Assembly: GCA_018609665.1 (NCBI GenBank) | Contig: JAHENN010000013.1 | Location: forward strand, 1-11,266 | DNA length: 11,266 bases | Direction of reading: 5' to 3' | Source: Haloarculaceae archaeon | GTDB taxonomy: Archaea; Halobacteriota; Halobacteria; Halobacteriales; Haloarculaceae | Shown here: piece after piece, positions 1-5,785 of the stretch | How positions within the stretch are numbered: position 1 is the stretch's first letter | Layout of the letters: each line of letters starts with the position of its first letter | The notes under the pieces: model-generated | Seen by the model: only the letters and a program-made list of their open reading frames with translations | Database searches by the model: none | What the model was told of the DNA's origin: nothing | Made by a program: the position numbers and the translations under genes

Positions 1-245
1 GGAACGCGAGCGTGGGCGCCGGCCCCGGCGCGGGCGGAGGTGCAGGTGCCGACCGTCTCGAGGCCGGGCGCCGCGGCGCCGACGCCGCCTTCGACGTGCT
101 GGGGCTGTCCCGCGGCGCCGACGAGGCGGCCGTCCGGCGGGCCTACCGGCAGCGCGTCAAGGAGGTCCACCCCGACCACGGCGGCGACGAGGAGGAGTTC
201 CGCCGGGTGCAGGAGGCCTACGACACCGCGAGACGACACGTATGA
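1..245 (+). CDS. J-domain (DnaJ-like) protein, C-terminal part, cut at window edge
   Basis: The reading frame is open from the window's first bases, so the true start lies upstream; a GTG at 12 is only an internal candidate. What is visible is a Gly/Ala-rich linker of roughly 25 residues followed by a complete J domain: helix I (AAFDVLGL), helix II with basic residues (AAVRRAYRQRVKEV), the diagnostic HPD loop (EVHPDHGGDEEEF) and helix III (RVQEAYDTAR). In this family the HPD loop stimulates the ATPase of DnaK/Hsp70. The J domain sits at the extreme C-terminus and no zinc-finger or substrate-binding domain follows it, so this is not canonical DnaJ. It is rather a J-domain protein whose N-terminal part, possibly membrane anchored, lies outside the window. 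The stop codon TGA (243-245) overlaps the start of the next gene by ATGA, which suggests translational coupling. The J-domain call is firm; the partner and overall role are not visible. Confidence 0.85.
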   Translation, partial: NASVGAGPGAGGGAGADRLEAGRRGADAAFDVLGLSRGADEAAVRRAYRQRVKEVHPDHGGDEEEFRRVQEAYDTARRHV

Positions 246-454
246 CACGAATCGACATCACCGACGACGTCGTTCGCCAGCTCCGGGACGTCCTCGACGC
301 GGAGGTCCTCGACGACGAGCACAACTACATGGGGGCGCGCTTCGCGGCGATGGACCGCGGCCACGACGAACTGGCCGCCTTCGTCCGCGAGGCCGACGCC
401 GCGACGTACTACGAGGCGCTACAGCGGGCCAAGCGGCTGGAGCGCCTGGACTGA
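242..454 (+). CDS. Small acidic haloarchaeal protein of unknown function (70 aa)
   Basis: This 70-residue protein (MTRIDITDDVVRQLRDVLDA...) is acidic and looks all-helical, with no cysteine, no membrane segment and no motif I recognise. Its ATG shares four bases (ATGA) with the stop of the J-domain gene. There is no Shine-Dalgarno sequence, so it is probably translated by the same ribosomes after termination on the upstream frame. A coding role is supported by the tight coupling, the Asp/Glu-rich composition typical of haloarchaea, and the fact that the frame ends exactly where the convergent MutS-like gene ends (TGA at 452-454, opposing stop at 456-458). An accessory role to the J-domain protein is an inference from position only. 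Confidence 0.7.
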   Translation: MTRIDITDDVVRQLRDVLDAEVLDDEHNYMGARFAAMDRGHDELAAFVREADAATYYEALQRAKRLERLD

Positions 455-455
455 T

Positions 456-2201
456 TCAATCGGCGGCGTCGGCGTCCGGCTCGACCTCCGACAGCGTCCG
501 CTGGACGACGTCGGTGTCGACCGACCGCGCCAGCGTCCGGAAGCCGGCGGCCTCCTCGCGGTCGTCGGCGTCGGCGACCAGCCGCGAGACGATGAACTCC
601 GGCGTCGACCGACCGACCTCGCCGAACCGCGGCTGGTAGTCGACCTCCAGCTCGAGGTCGTCGGTGAGCCCTTCCGCGAAGATGCCGTCGACGCGGGCCG
701 GCTCCGGCAGCGGCTCCAGGTCGTCGGCGAGGTGGGTCACGAAGGTTCCGAGCGCCGCCTCCTCGACGGTGAGGTTGACCAGCCCGTACAGCAGGTCCGC
801 CGCCCGGCCGGGCTCGGTGATGGCCTCGAACTCGTCGACGAGCATCAGCGTCCGGTCGCCGGAGACGAGCGGCGGGACGACCGACCGCAGCGTCGACTCC
901 AGGACGCCGGCGTTGAAGCTGGCGTGCCGCCGGTGGAAGACGACCCGGTCGCAGACCGAGACGACGGCCCGCTCGGCCGGCACCGGCAGCCCCATGTGGG
1001 CGAGCAGCTGGACCTGACACAGCGTCTCCAGGAGCGTCGTCTTGCCGCCGCTGTTGGCGCCGGTCAGCACCGACACCCGGTCGCCGGTCGGCGGCGCGAG
1101 GTCGTGGTCGCCGAGGGCGTACGTCACCGGCTGGACGGGCTCGTCGGCGGCCGCAAGCGAGAGGTTCCGGGCGTCCTCGACGGCGAGGGTCCCCCAGTCG
1201 ACGTACTCCGGGCGGGTGAGGTCGTGGGCCTCGGCGAACCGCGCCAGCGAGAGGTCCCGGCCGACCTCGGCGACGGCCCGGCGGGCGCGGTCGACGTCGC
1301 CGCCGGCGGCCTCGAGGTCGGCCTCCAGCTCCTCGCGGACGGCCGTCTCCCGCTCGTCGACCGCCGCGTCGAGCTCCGCCCGGAGCGCCCGCAGCGACTC
1401 GGTGACGAACGCCGTCGCGTCGGCAGCGTCCGTCGCCGCCGCCTCCCGGACCCGGACGGGGTCGACGCTCGTCTCCGCCCGGACGTGGTCGACCAGCCCC
1501 TCGCGGATGTCGGCGGCGTCGCGGACGCCCTCCGAGCGGAGCTCCTCGACCACCGAGGCGGCGTCGGCGACCATCGCGTCGACGGCCTCCCGGTCGGCCC
1601 GCAGGCGGTCGAGCTCCTCGTCGGCGCCGGCCAGCCGGTCGTCAGACAGCGCCTCCAGCGCCGTCGCGGCGTCGGCCAGCCGGTCGGCGTCGAGGTCGGC
1701 GACCGGCTCGAAGGCGGGGCCGGAGACGCCCGCCTCCTCGAGGGCGACGACGGCCCGGACGGCCGCCAGCCGGCCACCGTCGGCGGGGTCGTGCGCCTCG
1801 AAGGCCGACAGCACCGCCTCCCGGGTCGGCTCGTCGAGGCCGGTCCACGTCTCGACGGCGGCCGCGACGCCGTCGAGGCGGTCCTCGGCCGCCGCCCGGT
1901 CGGTCAGCGGCGTCAGCGTCCGCACCCGGCCGGCGGCGTCGTCGTTGACCGCGAAGTCGGCGGCCAGCTCGATGAGCTCCTTGTACACCGACCTGGCGTC
2001 GCGGGTCGCCAGCAGCTCCATGCCGGCCTCGCCGCGGGCGTGTCGAAGGATGCGGGTCGCCCGGTGGCGGTCGAGGCCGGCGTCGACGAGCGTCCAGACG
2101 TCGCCCGTTTCGATGGCCTCGACGGCGGCCTCCCGGCCGATCGTCGACTCCAGCGTCGCCGTGGTCTTGGGGCCGACGCCCCAGTACGCCTCCAGGTCCA
2201 T
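456..2201 (-). CDS. MutS-like ATPase with N-terminal helix-hairpin-helix (MutS5/MutS2-like)
   Basis: The C-terminal third is a MutS-family ABC-type ATPase. It has a Walker A loop of form GANSGGKTT (about residues 380-388), a Walker B with catalytic acid, TLMLVDEFEA (about 449-458), and the downstream H-switch THLADD (about 489). Residues 1-50 form a helix-hairpin-helix DNA-binding unit (YWGVGPKTTATLESTIG...). The middle is a long Ala/Glu/Asp/Arg-rich helical region, probably the lever and clamp coiled coil. The mismatch-recognition domain I of MutS1, with its Phe-x-Glu, is absent, and there is no Smr nuclease domain. At 581 aa it is much shorter than MutS1 and fits the haloarchaeal MutS5/MutS2-like proteins, whose DNA substrate is poorly defined. 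I chose ATG 2201, giving MDLEAYWGVGPK, over the ATG at 2279, because the extra 26 residues are basic and Cys-containing, look untranslated, and cover the likely promoter. Its 3' end is 1 bp from the 70-aa gene. Confidence 0.85.
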   Translation of the reverse strand: MDLEAYWGVGPKTTATLESTIGREAAVEAIETGDVWTLVDAGLDRHRATRILRHARGEAGMELLATRDARSVYKELIELAADFAVNDDAAGRVRTLTPLTDRAAAEDRLDGVAAAVETWTGLDEPTREAVLSAFEAHDPADGGRLAAVRAVVALEEAGVSGPAFEPVADLDADRLADAATALEALSDDRLAGADEELDRLRADREAVDAMVADAASVVEELRSEGVRDAADIREGLVDHVRAETSVDPVRVREAAATDAADATAFVTESLRALRAELDAAVDERETAVREELEADLEAAGGDVDRARRAVAEVGRDLSLARFAEAHDLTRPEYVDWGTLAVEDARNLSLAAADEPVQPVTYALGDHDLAPPTGDRVSVLTGANSGGKTTLLETLCQVQLLAHMGLPVPAERAVVSVCDRVVFHRRHASFNAGVLESTLRSVVPPLVSGDRTLMLVDEFEAITEPGRAADLLYGLVNLTVEEAALGTFVTHLADDLEPLPEPARVDGIFAEGLTDDLELEVDYQPRFGEVGRSTPEFIVSRLVADADDREEAAGFRTLARSVDTDVVQRTLSEVEPDADAAD

Positions 2202-2273
2202 GCGCGGGGCATCGTCCACCCGGCAGTTAGCTCCGACGGTCGCCGGAGCGTGTCGTTTGGACGCGTTTGTCAC

Positions 2274-2292
2274 AATCACTTTTTACGAAGGT
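2274..2292. promoter_or_regulatory. AT-rich tract in divergent promoter region, possible TATA element
   Basis: The 134-bp gap between the MutS-like start (2201) and the LVIVD-repeat gene (2336) is GC-rich except for the tract CACTTTTTACGAAG. On the plus strand TTTTTAC (2280-2286) would set a start near 2310 with a leader of about 26 nt. On the minus strand CGTAAAAAGT would set a start near 2256 with a leader of about 55 nt for the MutS-like gene. Neither is a close match to a haloarchaeal TATA box, and no clear Shine-Dalgarno sequence is seen for either gene. This is the best candidate in the gap. Confidence 0.35.
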
Positions 2293-2335
2293 TTCGGTGT
2301 GAACCTTAGGACGGACGCAGCCACCGTCATCAACC

Positions 2336-3835
2336 ATGTACGACAGACGCAGTTTCCTCAAGGCGAGCGGTGCGGTGCTCGGCACGGGCCTCGTGTCGGG
2401 CGCCGCGGGCGCACAGTACGACCAGTTCGAGGGCTACCGGCTCGTCGGCGAGGCGCCGGTGCCGGGCATCAACGAGGTGGTGGCACAGGGCGACTGGGCC
2501 TACGCCGCCAACCAGGGCAACCTCACCACCATCAACATCAACGACCCGACGACGCCGTTCGTCGCCGGAACCGCAGAGGGAGAGGACCCCGAAGATACCC
2601 CCGACGCGAAGGTCGCCGGCGACGTCGCCGCGCTGGCGCACAACGGCGGCCCCACGGGCATCAGCCTCTTCGACGTCTCCGACCCGACGAACCCCACCTT
2701 CGAGACGTTCTACGAGGACAATGACAACGTCCACAACTGCTTCCTGAAGGAGGAACCTGGTACCGGCAAAATATACGCGTACCTGTGCATCAGCGACTCC
2801 TTCGAGACGACGCGGATGGTCATCGTCGACGTGACCGACCCGGCCAATCCGGAGACGCTGGAAGGGCCAGAAAGCGCCACCGATGGAACCGACGTTTCGG
2901 GTGATGACCGCGGCACCGGCGGCGCCTGGATGCTCCGGGACGCCCAGCCGAAGATGGCCGACGGCGCCAACAGCCCGAACCACGACATCTACGTCGAGGA
3001 GGACGAGAACGGCAACGAACTCGCCTACAACTGCTTCTGGGACTCCGGGGTCGTCGTCGTCGACGTCACGGACAAGCGCAACTCCGTGGCGGTCGGCCAC
3101 TTCGGCGGGACGCCGGACGCGACGGGCGACCTCGTCGACTACCTCGTCGGCGAGAAGACCAACGCCCACTACTGTCAGCCGACGCCGAACCAGGACTACA
3201 CCTTCGTCGGTGCGGAGGTCTTCCCCGGGCCGGCGGCGCCGCCGGGCCGCGACGTCGCGCAGCCGAACGGCGACCACGGCGGCATCCGGGTGTTCGACAC
3301 CCGCGACGTGAAGCCGCTGGCGGAGGGCGGCCGCGCCGTCTACCCCGAGGTCGACCGCGACGCCATCCTGGCTCGGGGGTACGACCCGGACAAGGTCGGC
3401 GACCGGTACAGCCGGCGCACGGAAGACAACCTCCGGCCGGACCCCTACCAGAACCCCGACCCCGACCAGGGCAACGGCCGGAAGTCCGCGGACATGGTCG
3501 CGTACCTCGACGCGCCGGAGGGGCCGGACGACGCGGCGCTGACCTCCCACAACTTCGACGTCACGGACCGGTTCCTGTTCTCGTCGTTCTATCAGGGCGG
3601 CGTCCGGGCGTACGACCTGACGACGCTGTACGCGGGCGGCGACCACGAGAAGCACGCCCGTCAACCGCGGGAGCCCCTCGAAATCGGCGCCTTCGCCCCC
3701 GACGGGATGGCCTTCTGGACGGCCGTCGACGTCGACTACGAGGAGGACTCCGACCGCATCTTCACGATGGGCGCCGACATCGGCAAGGGCGCCGTGATGC
3801 TGGAGCTGGAGCGCGGCGGCAGCAGCCCGATATAA
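2336..3835 (+). CDS. Tat-exported LVIVD-repeat beta-propeller protein
   Basis: The N-terminus MYDRRSFLKASGAVLGTG is a textbook twin-arginine signal (RRSFLK), followed by a hydrophobic stretch and an AGA-Q cleavage region near residue 26. There is no lipobox cysteine, so the folded protein should be released or held at the cell surface. The mature part has repeated LVIVD-type blades ending in 'xxVDVTDPxNPE' turns: ISLFDVSDPTNPTF, MVIVDVTDPANPE, VVVVDVTDKRNSV and IRVFDTRDV. Roughly seven blades can be counted. Several blades open with a His-containing strand (NVHNCF, PNHDIY, NAHYCQ, TSHNFD), and four cysteines are spread through blades 3-5. LVIVD proteins are cell-surface propellers without a defined enzymatic activity. 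ATG 2336 is the only start that keeps the Tat motif intact. Its 3' end lies 4 bp from the convergent peroxiredoxin-like gene. Family and export are firm; the ligand is unknown. Confidence 0.9.
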   Translation: MYDRRSFLKASGAVLGTGLVSGAAGAQYDQFEGYRLVGEAPVPGINEVVAQGDWAYAANQGNLTTININDPTTPFVAGTAEGEDPEDTPDAKVAGDVAALAHNGGPTGISLFDVSDPTNPTFETFYEDNDNVHNCFLKEEPGTGKIYAYLCISDSFETTRMVIVDVTDPANPETLEGPESATDGTDVSGDDRGTGGAWMLRDAQPKMADGANSPNHDIYVEEDENGNELAYNCFWDSGVVVVDVTDKRNSVAVGHFGGTPDATGDLVDYLVGEKTNAHYCQPTPNQDYTFVGAEVFPGPAAPPGRDVAQPNGDHGGIRVFDTRDVKPLAEGGRAVYPEVDRDAILARGYDPDKVGDRYSRRTEDNLRPDPYQNPDPDQGNGRKSADMVAYLDAPEGPDDAALTSHNFDVTDRFLFSSFYQGGVRAYDLTTLYAGGDHEKHARQPREPLEIGAFAPDGMAFWTAVDVDYEEDSDRIFTMGADIGKGAVMLELERGGSSPI

Positions 3836-3839
3836 CCGG

Positions 3840-4334
3840 TCATCCCCCGCGCAGGCCGTCCAGCGCCGCGAGCACCCCGCCGACGTCCGGCCGGTCGAAC
3901 GTCGAACTGCCCTCGTAGGTCCACGCGACTTCGGGGTCGTCGTCCCGCCGGTCGACGACGACGACCGCCGGCATCCGACCGAGGAAGTCGCTCAGCTTCC
4001 CGAGGAGACCGAACCGGACCGGCTGGTCGTAGGCGTCGCTCACCTCGGCATCGGGGTCCGCGAGCAGCGGATAGGGAAGGTCGTACCGCTCCTGCCAGTC
4101 GGCCGCCCGGTCGGGCGGCTCCGGAAGCACCGAGGCGACCTCGGCGTCCCGTTCGTGGAACGCCTCGACGCGGTCGGCCAGCGTCTGCACCTGGTCGCGG
4201 CAGTTCGTACAGTGGTAATCCCGCTGGAAGTACAGGACGACGAAGTCGACGTCGTCGGGAAGCGCCGAGAGCGAGAACGGGTCGGAGCCCGCCCCGACGT
4301 TCGGCAGCGAGAAGTCGGCCGGGCGGTCGCTCAT
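3840..4334 (-). CDS. Peroxiredoxin-like (AhpC/TSA, thioredoxin-fold) protein with CxxC
   Basis: This is a 164-aa cytosolic protein with the thioredoxin fold of the AhpC/TSA-redoxin superfamily. It starts with the 'DFxLPNVGxGxDPFSLS' entry. Strand 1 is FVVLYFQRDY, followed directly by the active-site motif HCTNC (Cys42, Cys45) and the helix RDQVQTLADRVEAF. Later come PYPLLADPDAEVSDAY and the cis-Pro strand GRMPAVVVVD. Classical peroxiredoxins carry T-x-x-C; here the Thr position is a Cys, giving CxxC. That could make it a bacterioferritin comigratory protein/PRX-like peroxidase with a nearby resolving cysteine, or a thiol-disulfide oxidoreductase. No signal peptide is present. The start at 4334 fits a TATA element 27 bp upstream (leaderless). 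Family is clear; peroxidase versus disulfide reductase is unresolved. Confidence 0.85.
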   Translation of the reverse strand: MSDRPADFSLPNVGAGSDPFSLSALPDDVDFVVLYFQRDYHCTNCRDQVQTLADRVEAFHERDAEVASVLPEPPDRAADWQERYDLPYPLLADPDAEVSDAYDQPVRFGLLGKLSDFLGRMPAVVVVDRRDDDPEVAWTYEGSSTFDRPDVGGVLAALDGLRGG

Positions 4335-4337
4335 GAA

Positions 4338-4347
4338 CGTACGTACG
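4338..4347. promoter_or_regulatory. Perfect 10-bp palindrome before the peroxiredoxin-like start
   Basis: CGTACGTACG is self-complementary over all ten bases. It lies just upstream of the ATG (4334), between it and the TATA element (about 4361). A protein bound there would block the predicted transcription start, so it could be an operator. It is short and built of a CGTA repeat, so chance is possible. Confidence 0.3.
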
Positions 4348-4354
4348 GCAGTCC

Positions 4355-4368
4355 AATGTAAATTCGTT
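4355..4368 (-). promoter_or_regulatory. BRE/TATA promoter of the peroxiredoxin-like gene (leaderless)
   Basis: Read on the minus strand, this stretch is AACGAATTTACATT, an AT-rich island in GC-rich DNA. The TATA-like TTTACA centre (about 4361) lies 27 bp before the ATG at 4334, with a purine-rich BRE-like CGAA upstream. That spacing places transcription initiation at or near the A of the ATG, the usual leaderless arrangement in haloarchaea. It also agrees with the absence of a Shine-Dalgarno sequence. Confidence 0.55.
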
Positions 4369-4401
4369 GGCGTCGGGAGCGTTACGTGCCGTCGACGGAC
4401 G

Positions 4402-5274
4402 CTACTCGTAGGTCTTGGTGTAGCCGCCGTCGAACAGCAGGTCGCCGCCGTTGAGGTGGCGGGCGTGCGAGGAGAAGCCGAAGGCGAAGAGGTTCCCCAC
4501 CTCGACCGGCATCATCAGCTCCTTCGTGCGGGCCTGGCCGAGCATCACGTCCTCGACGACCTCCTCCTCGGTGATGCCGCGCTCGGCGGCGGTGTCTTCG
4601 ATCTGGTCGGCCATCAGCGGCGTCAGCACGTAGCCGGCGCTGATCGAGAAGCCGCGCAGCGTCCCCTCGCCCTCCGCCGCGATCGAACGCGTCAGCCCGT
4701 TGAGAGCGTGCTTGGCGGTGATGTAGGTCGCCTTGTCCCGGGTGGCGTAGCGGCCGTGGACCGACGACATGTTGCCGATCACGCCGACGCCGTCCTCGGT
4801 CGCCCGGACGTGCGGCATCACCAGCTTCGACAGGAGGAACGGCGCCCGAACCATCACGTCGGTCATCGTGTCGTAGACGTCCATCGGGAACTCGGGGATG
4901 GAGGCGATGTGCTGCATCCCGGCGATGTTCGCGAGGTAGCGGATGGTCCCCTCCTCGGCGGCGGCCTCGACTGCCGCCTCCGTCTCCTCGCCGTCGGCTA
5001 GGTCGGCCGCCGCGGCGACCATCCGACCGTCGGTGTCCAGCGACGCGACCTTCGAGACGGTGTCGTCCAGTCCCGCCTCGTCGACGTCGAGGCCGACGAC
5101 CGTGAGGCCGTTGACCGCCAGGACGATGGCCGTCGCCCGCCCGATGCCCGACGCCGCTCCCGTCACGACCGCGACGTTGTCCGTGTGGAACCGCTCGTCG
5201 TCGAGCGTCAGCACCCGGTCTTCGGTGATCGGCGGCGGCGAGAGGTCGTCGCCGGAGTCCGGTTGCGAACCCAT
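4402..5274 (-). CDS. D-3-hydroxybutyrate dehydrogenase-type short-chain dehydrogenase
   Basis: This is a classical SDR of 290 aa. It has the TGAASGIG cofactor loop (38-45), Asp63 at the end of strand 2 (which favours NAD over NADP), NIAG (116-119), Ser171 and the YITAK catalytic Tyr184/Lys188. All four substrate-carboxylate ligands known from bacterial 3-hydroxybutyrate dehydrogenase can be placed: Gln121 (GMQHIAS), His173 (SSVHG), Lys181 (DKATY) and Gln224 (GYVLTPLMADQ). It probably interconverts 3-hydroxybutyrate and acetoacetate, linking polyhydroxyalkanoate or ketone-body turnover to central metabolism. Unusual points are an acidic 30-residue N-terminal extension and Met141 where the family's catalytic Asn is expected (DVMVRAPF versus xxxNLxxxF). 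I prefer ATG 5274 over 5301 because the only TATA-like element (about 5316) would start transcription downstream of 5301. The family is sure; the exact substrate is likely but unproven. Confidence 0.85.
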   Translation of the reverse strand: MGSQPDSGDDLSPPPITEDRVLTLDDERFHTDNVAVVTGAASGIGRATAIVLAVNGLTVVGLDVDEAGLDDTVSKVASLDTDGRMVAAAADLADGEETEAAVEAAAEEGTIRYLANIAGMQHIASIPEFPMDVYDTMTDVMVRAPFLLSKLVMPHVRATEDGVGVIGNMSSVHGRYATRDKATYITAKHALNGLTRSIAAEGEGTLRGFSISAGYVLTPLMADQIEDTAAERGITEEEVVEDVMLGQARTKELMMPVEVGNLFAFGFSSHARHLNGGDLLFDGGYTKTYE

Positions 5275-5310
5275 GTCACGGTATCGCGTGCGGACCGGCA
5301 TGGCTCCCCG

Positions 5311-5321
5311 GGTTCATATGC
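5311..5321 (-). promoter_or_regulatory. Candidate TATA element of the SDR gene
   Basis: On the minus strand GCATATGAAC forms the only AT-rich patch upstream of the SDR. Its centre near 5316 predicts a start near 5289 and a leader of about 15 nt to ATG 5274, with no visible Shine-Dalgarno sequence. Part of the support is that it discriminates between the two possible start codons. Confidence 0.4.
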
Positions 5322-5525
5322 GAACCACGAGCCGGGTGCGGGATGCGCTCGCCATTCGCTCGGGTCGTGCAGGGAACCGGAACGCCGCCGACTGCACGTC
5401 CGGGTGTCTCTCGATTCTCTCGGAGAGCGTCCGAGCGGACCTGCGTACGCGCGGGTGGTTCGTACTGGATCGCTCTGCAACGAACCGCAATCCCTCGAAA
5501 GCCCTCGGCCGGCTTCGGTCCCGGG

Positions 5526-5540
5526 CCTCGCTGCGCGAGG
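5526..5540. repeat. Perfect hairpin, 6-bp stem, 3-nt loop
   Basis: CCTCGC and GCGAGG flank the triplet TGC. The stem is entirely G/C-rich and would be stable in RNA of either strand. No T-run follows on either side, so it is not a classical terminator. Confidence 0.6.
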
Positions 5541-5577
5541 ACACCGCAGCGAACGGCGAGCATCGCGAGCCGTGAGC

Positions 5578-5598
5578 CGCGGCGCCCCCAGCGCCGCG
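5578..5598. repeat. Perfect hairpin, 8-bp GC stem, 5-nt loop
   Basis: CGCGGCGC (5578-5585) and GCGCCGCG (5591-5598) are exact complements around the loop CCCCA. It is the strongest local stem in the gene-free region. No U-tract follows, so its role as a terminator is unsupported. Confidence 0.65.
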
Positions 5599-5616
5599 AG
5601 GGCGTTCGAGGTGGCA

Positions 5617-5651
5617 ACGTTGAGGCAAGCGAGAGCTACGTCGAGGCAAGC
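5617..5651 (+). repeat. 14-bp direct repeat, two copies with one mismatch
   Basis: ACGTTGAGGCAAGC (5617-5630) recurs as ACGTCGAGGCAAGC (5638-5651), so the copies are 21 bp apart start to start, two helical turns. This spacing would put two bound protein copies on the same face of the DNA. The pair could also be residual low complexity. Confidence 0.5.
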
Positions 5652-5667
5652 ACAAGTTGACCGAACA

Positions 5668-5677
5668 CGAAATAAAC
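5668..5677. promoter_or_regulatory. Isolated TATA-like element CGAAATAAAC
   Basis: This AT-rich decamer resembles a BRE/TATA pair on the plus strand (start near 5700). On the minus strand it reads GTTTATTTCG (start near 5646, running into the hairpin region). No gene begins at the expected distance on either strand, so it could drive a non-coding RNA or an upstream start of the geranylgeranyl reductase gene. Confidence 0.3.
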
Positions 5678-5690
5678 CCCCTATCGATCA

Positions 5691-5721
5691 GTTCAGGACG
5701 ACGGACACGAAGCACCTGAAC
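5691..5721. repeat. 7-bp inverted repeat upstream of the reductase promoter
   Basis: GTTCAGG (5691-5697) and CCTGAAC (5715-5721) are exact inverted copies separated by 17 nt. They lie about 33 bp upstream of the reductase TATA box, a position where archaeal regulators often bind. The arms are short, so this is only a candidate operator. Confidence 0.35.
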
Positions 5722-5751
5722 GCCCCCGCGACACCCGGAGGCCGCCGGCGG

Positions 5752-5761
5752 AGGATATTTC
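5752..5761 (+). promoter_or_regulatory. TATA element of the geranylgeranyl reductase gene (leaderless)
   Basis: The sequence AGGATATTTC is AT-rich in an otherwise GC-rich stretch. Its centre (about 5757) is 29 bp before ATG 5786, which predicts a leaderless or nearly leaderless transcript. The absence of a Shine-Dalgarno sequence before the ATG agrees with this. Confidence 0.55.
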
Positions 5762-5785
5762 CACGCGCCCGTCCCTTCTTCGCGT

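Larger units (their letters stand above)
5322..5753. other. Gene-free region with hairpins and short repeats
   Basis: No frame on either strand here looks coding. The ORFs present give Arg/Ser/Pro-rich, basic products unlike the acidic proteins around them, and none has a start, promoter and family motif together. Instead the region carries perfect inverted repeats: CGTGCAG/CTGCACG (5366-5372 and 5392-5398), CCTCGC/GCGAGG with a 3-nt loop (5526-5540), CGCGGCGC/GCGCCGCG with a 5-nt loop (5578-5598) and GTTCAGG/CCTGAAC (5691-5697 and 5715-5721). It also has GCGAG-type low complexity around 5526-5600. It may be a dispersed intergenic repeat, a decayed gene or a structured RNA; I cannot decide which from sequence alone. 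Confidence 0.5.

Noticed and set aside
2279..2286. T5 run as an intrinsic terminator
   Set aside because: No gene ends next to it; it lies between divergent starts and is better read as a promoter element.
732..2309. A 525-codon plus-strand frame opposite the MutS-like gene
   Set aside because: It is a shadow of the GC-rich coding strand; the opposite frame carries Walker A, Walker B and HhH motifs.
2330..3664. A 444-codon minus-strand frame opposite the LVIVD gene
   Set aside because: It is Arg/Val-rich and lacks motifs; it mirrors the GC-biased third positions of the clearly real LVIVD gene with its Tat signal.
5318..5575. An 85-codon plus-strand frame beginning MRTTSRVRDALAIRSG in the gene-free region
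   Set aside because: The product is basic and Arg/Ser-rich, unlike every real protein here; its ATG lies inside the likely SDR promoter, and the end runs through GCGAG low complexity. No family motif is seen.
5340..5720. tRNA or CRISPR array in the gene-free region
   Set aside because: No T-arm GTTCRANNC motif or acceptor pairing was found, and the repeats are not regularly spaced with unique spacers.
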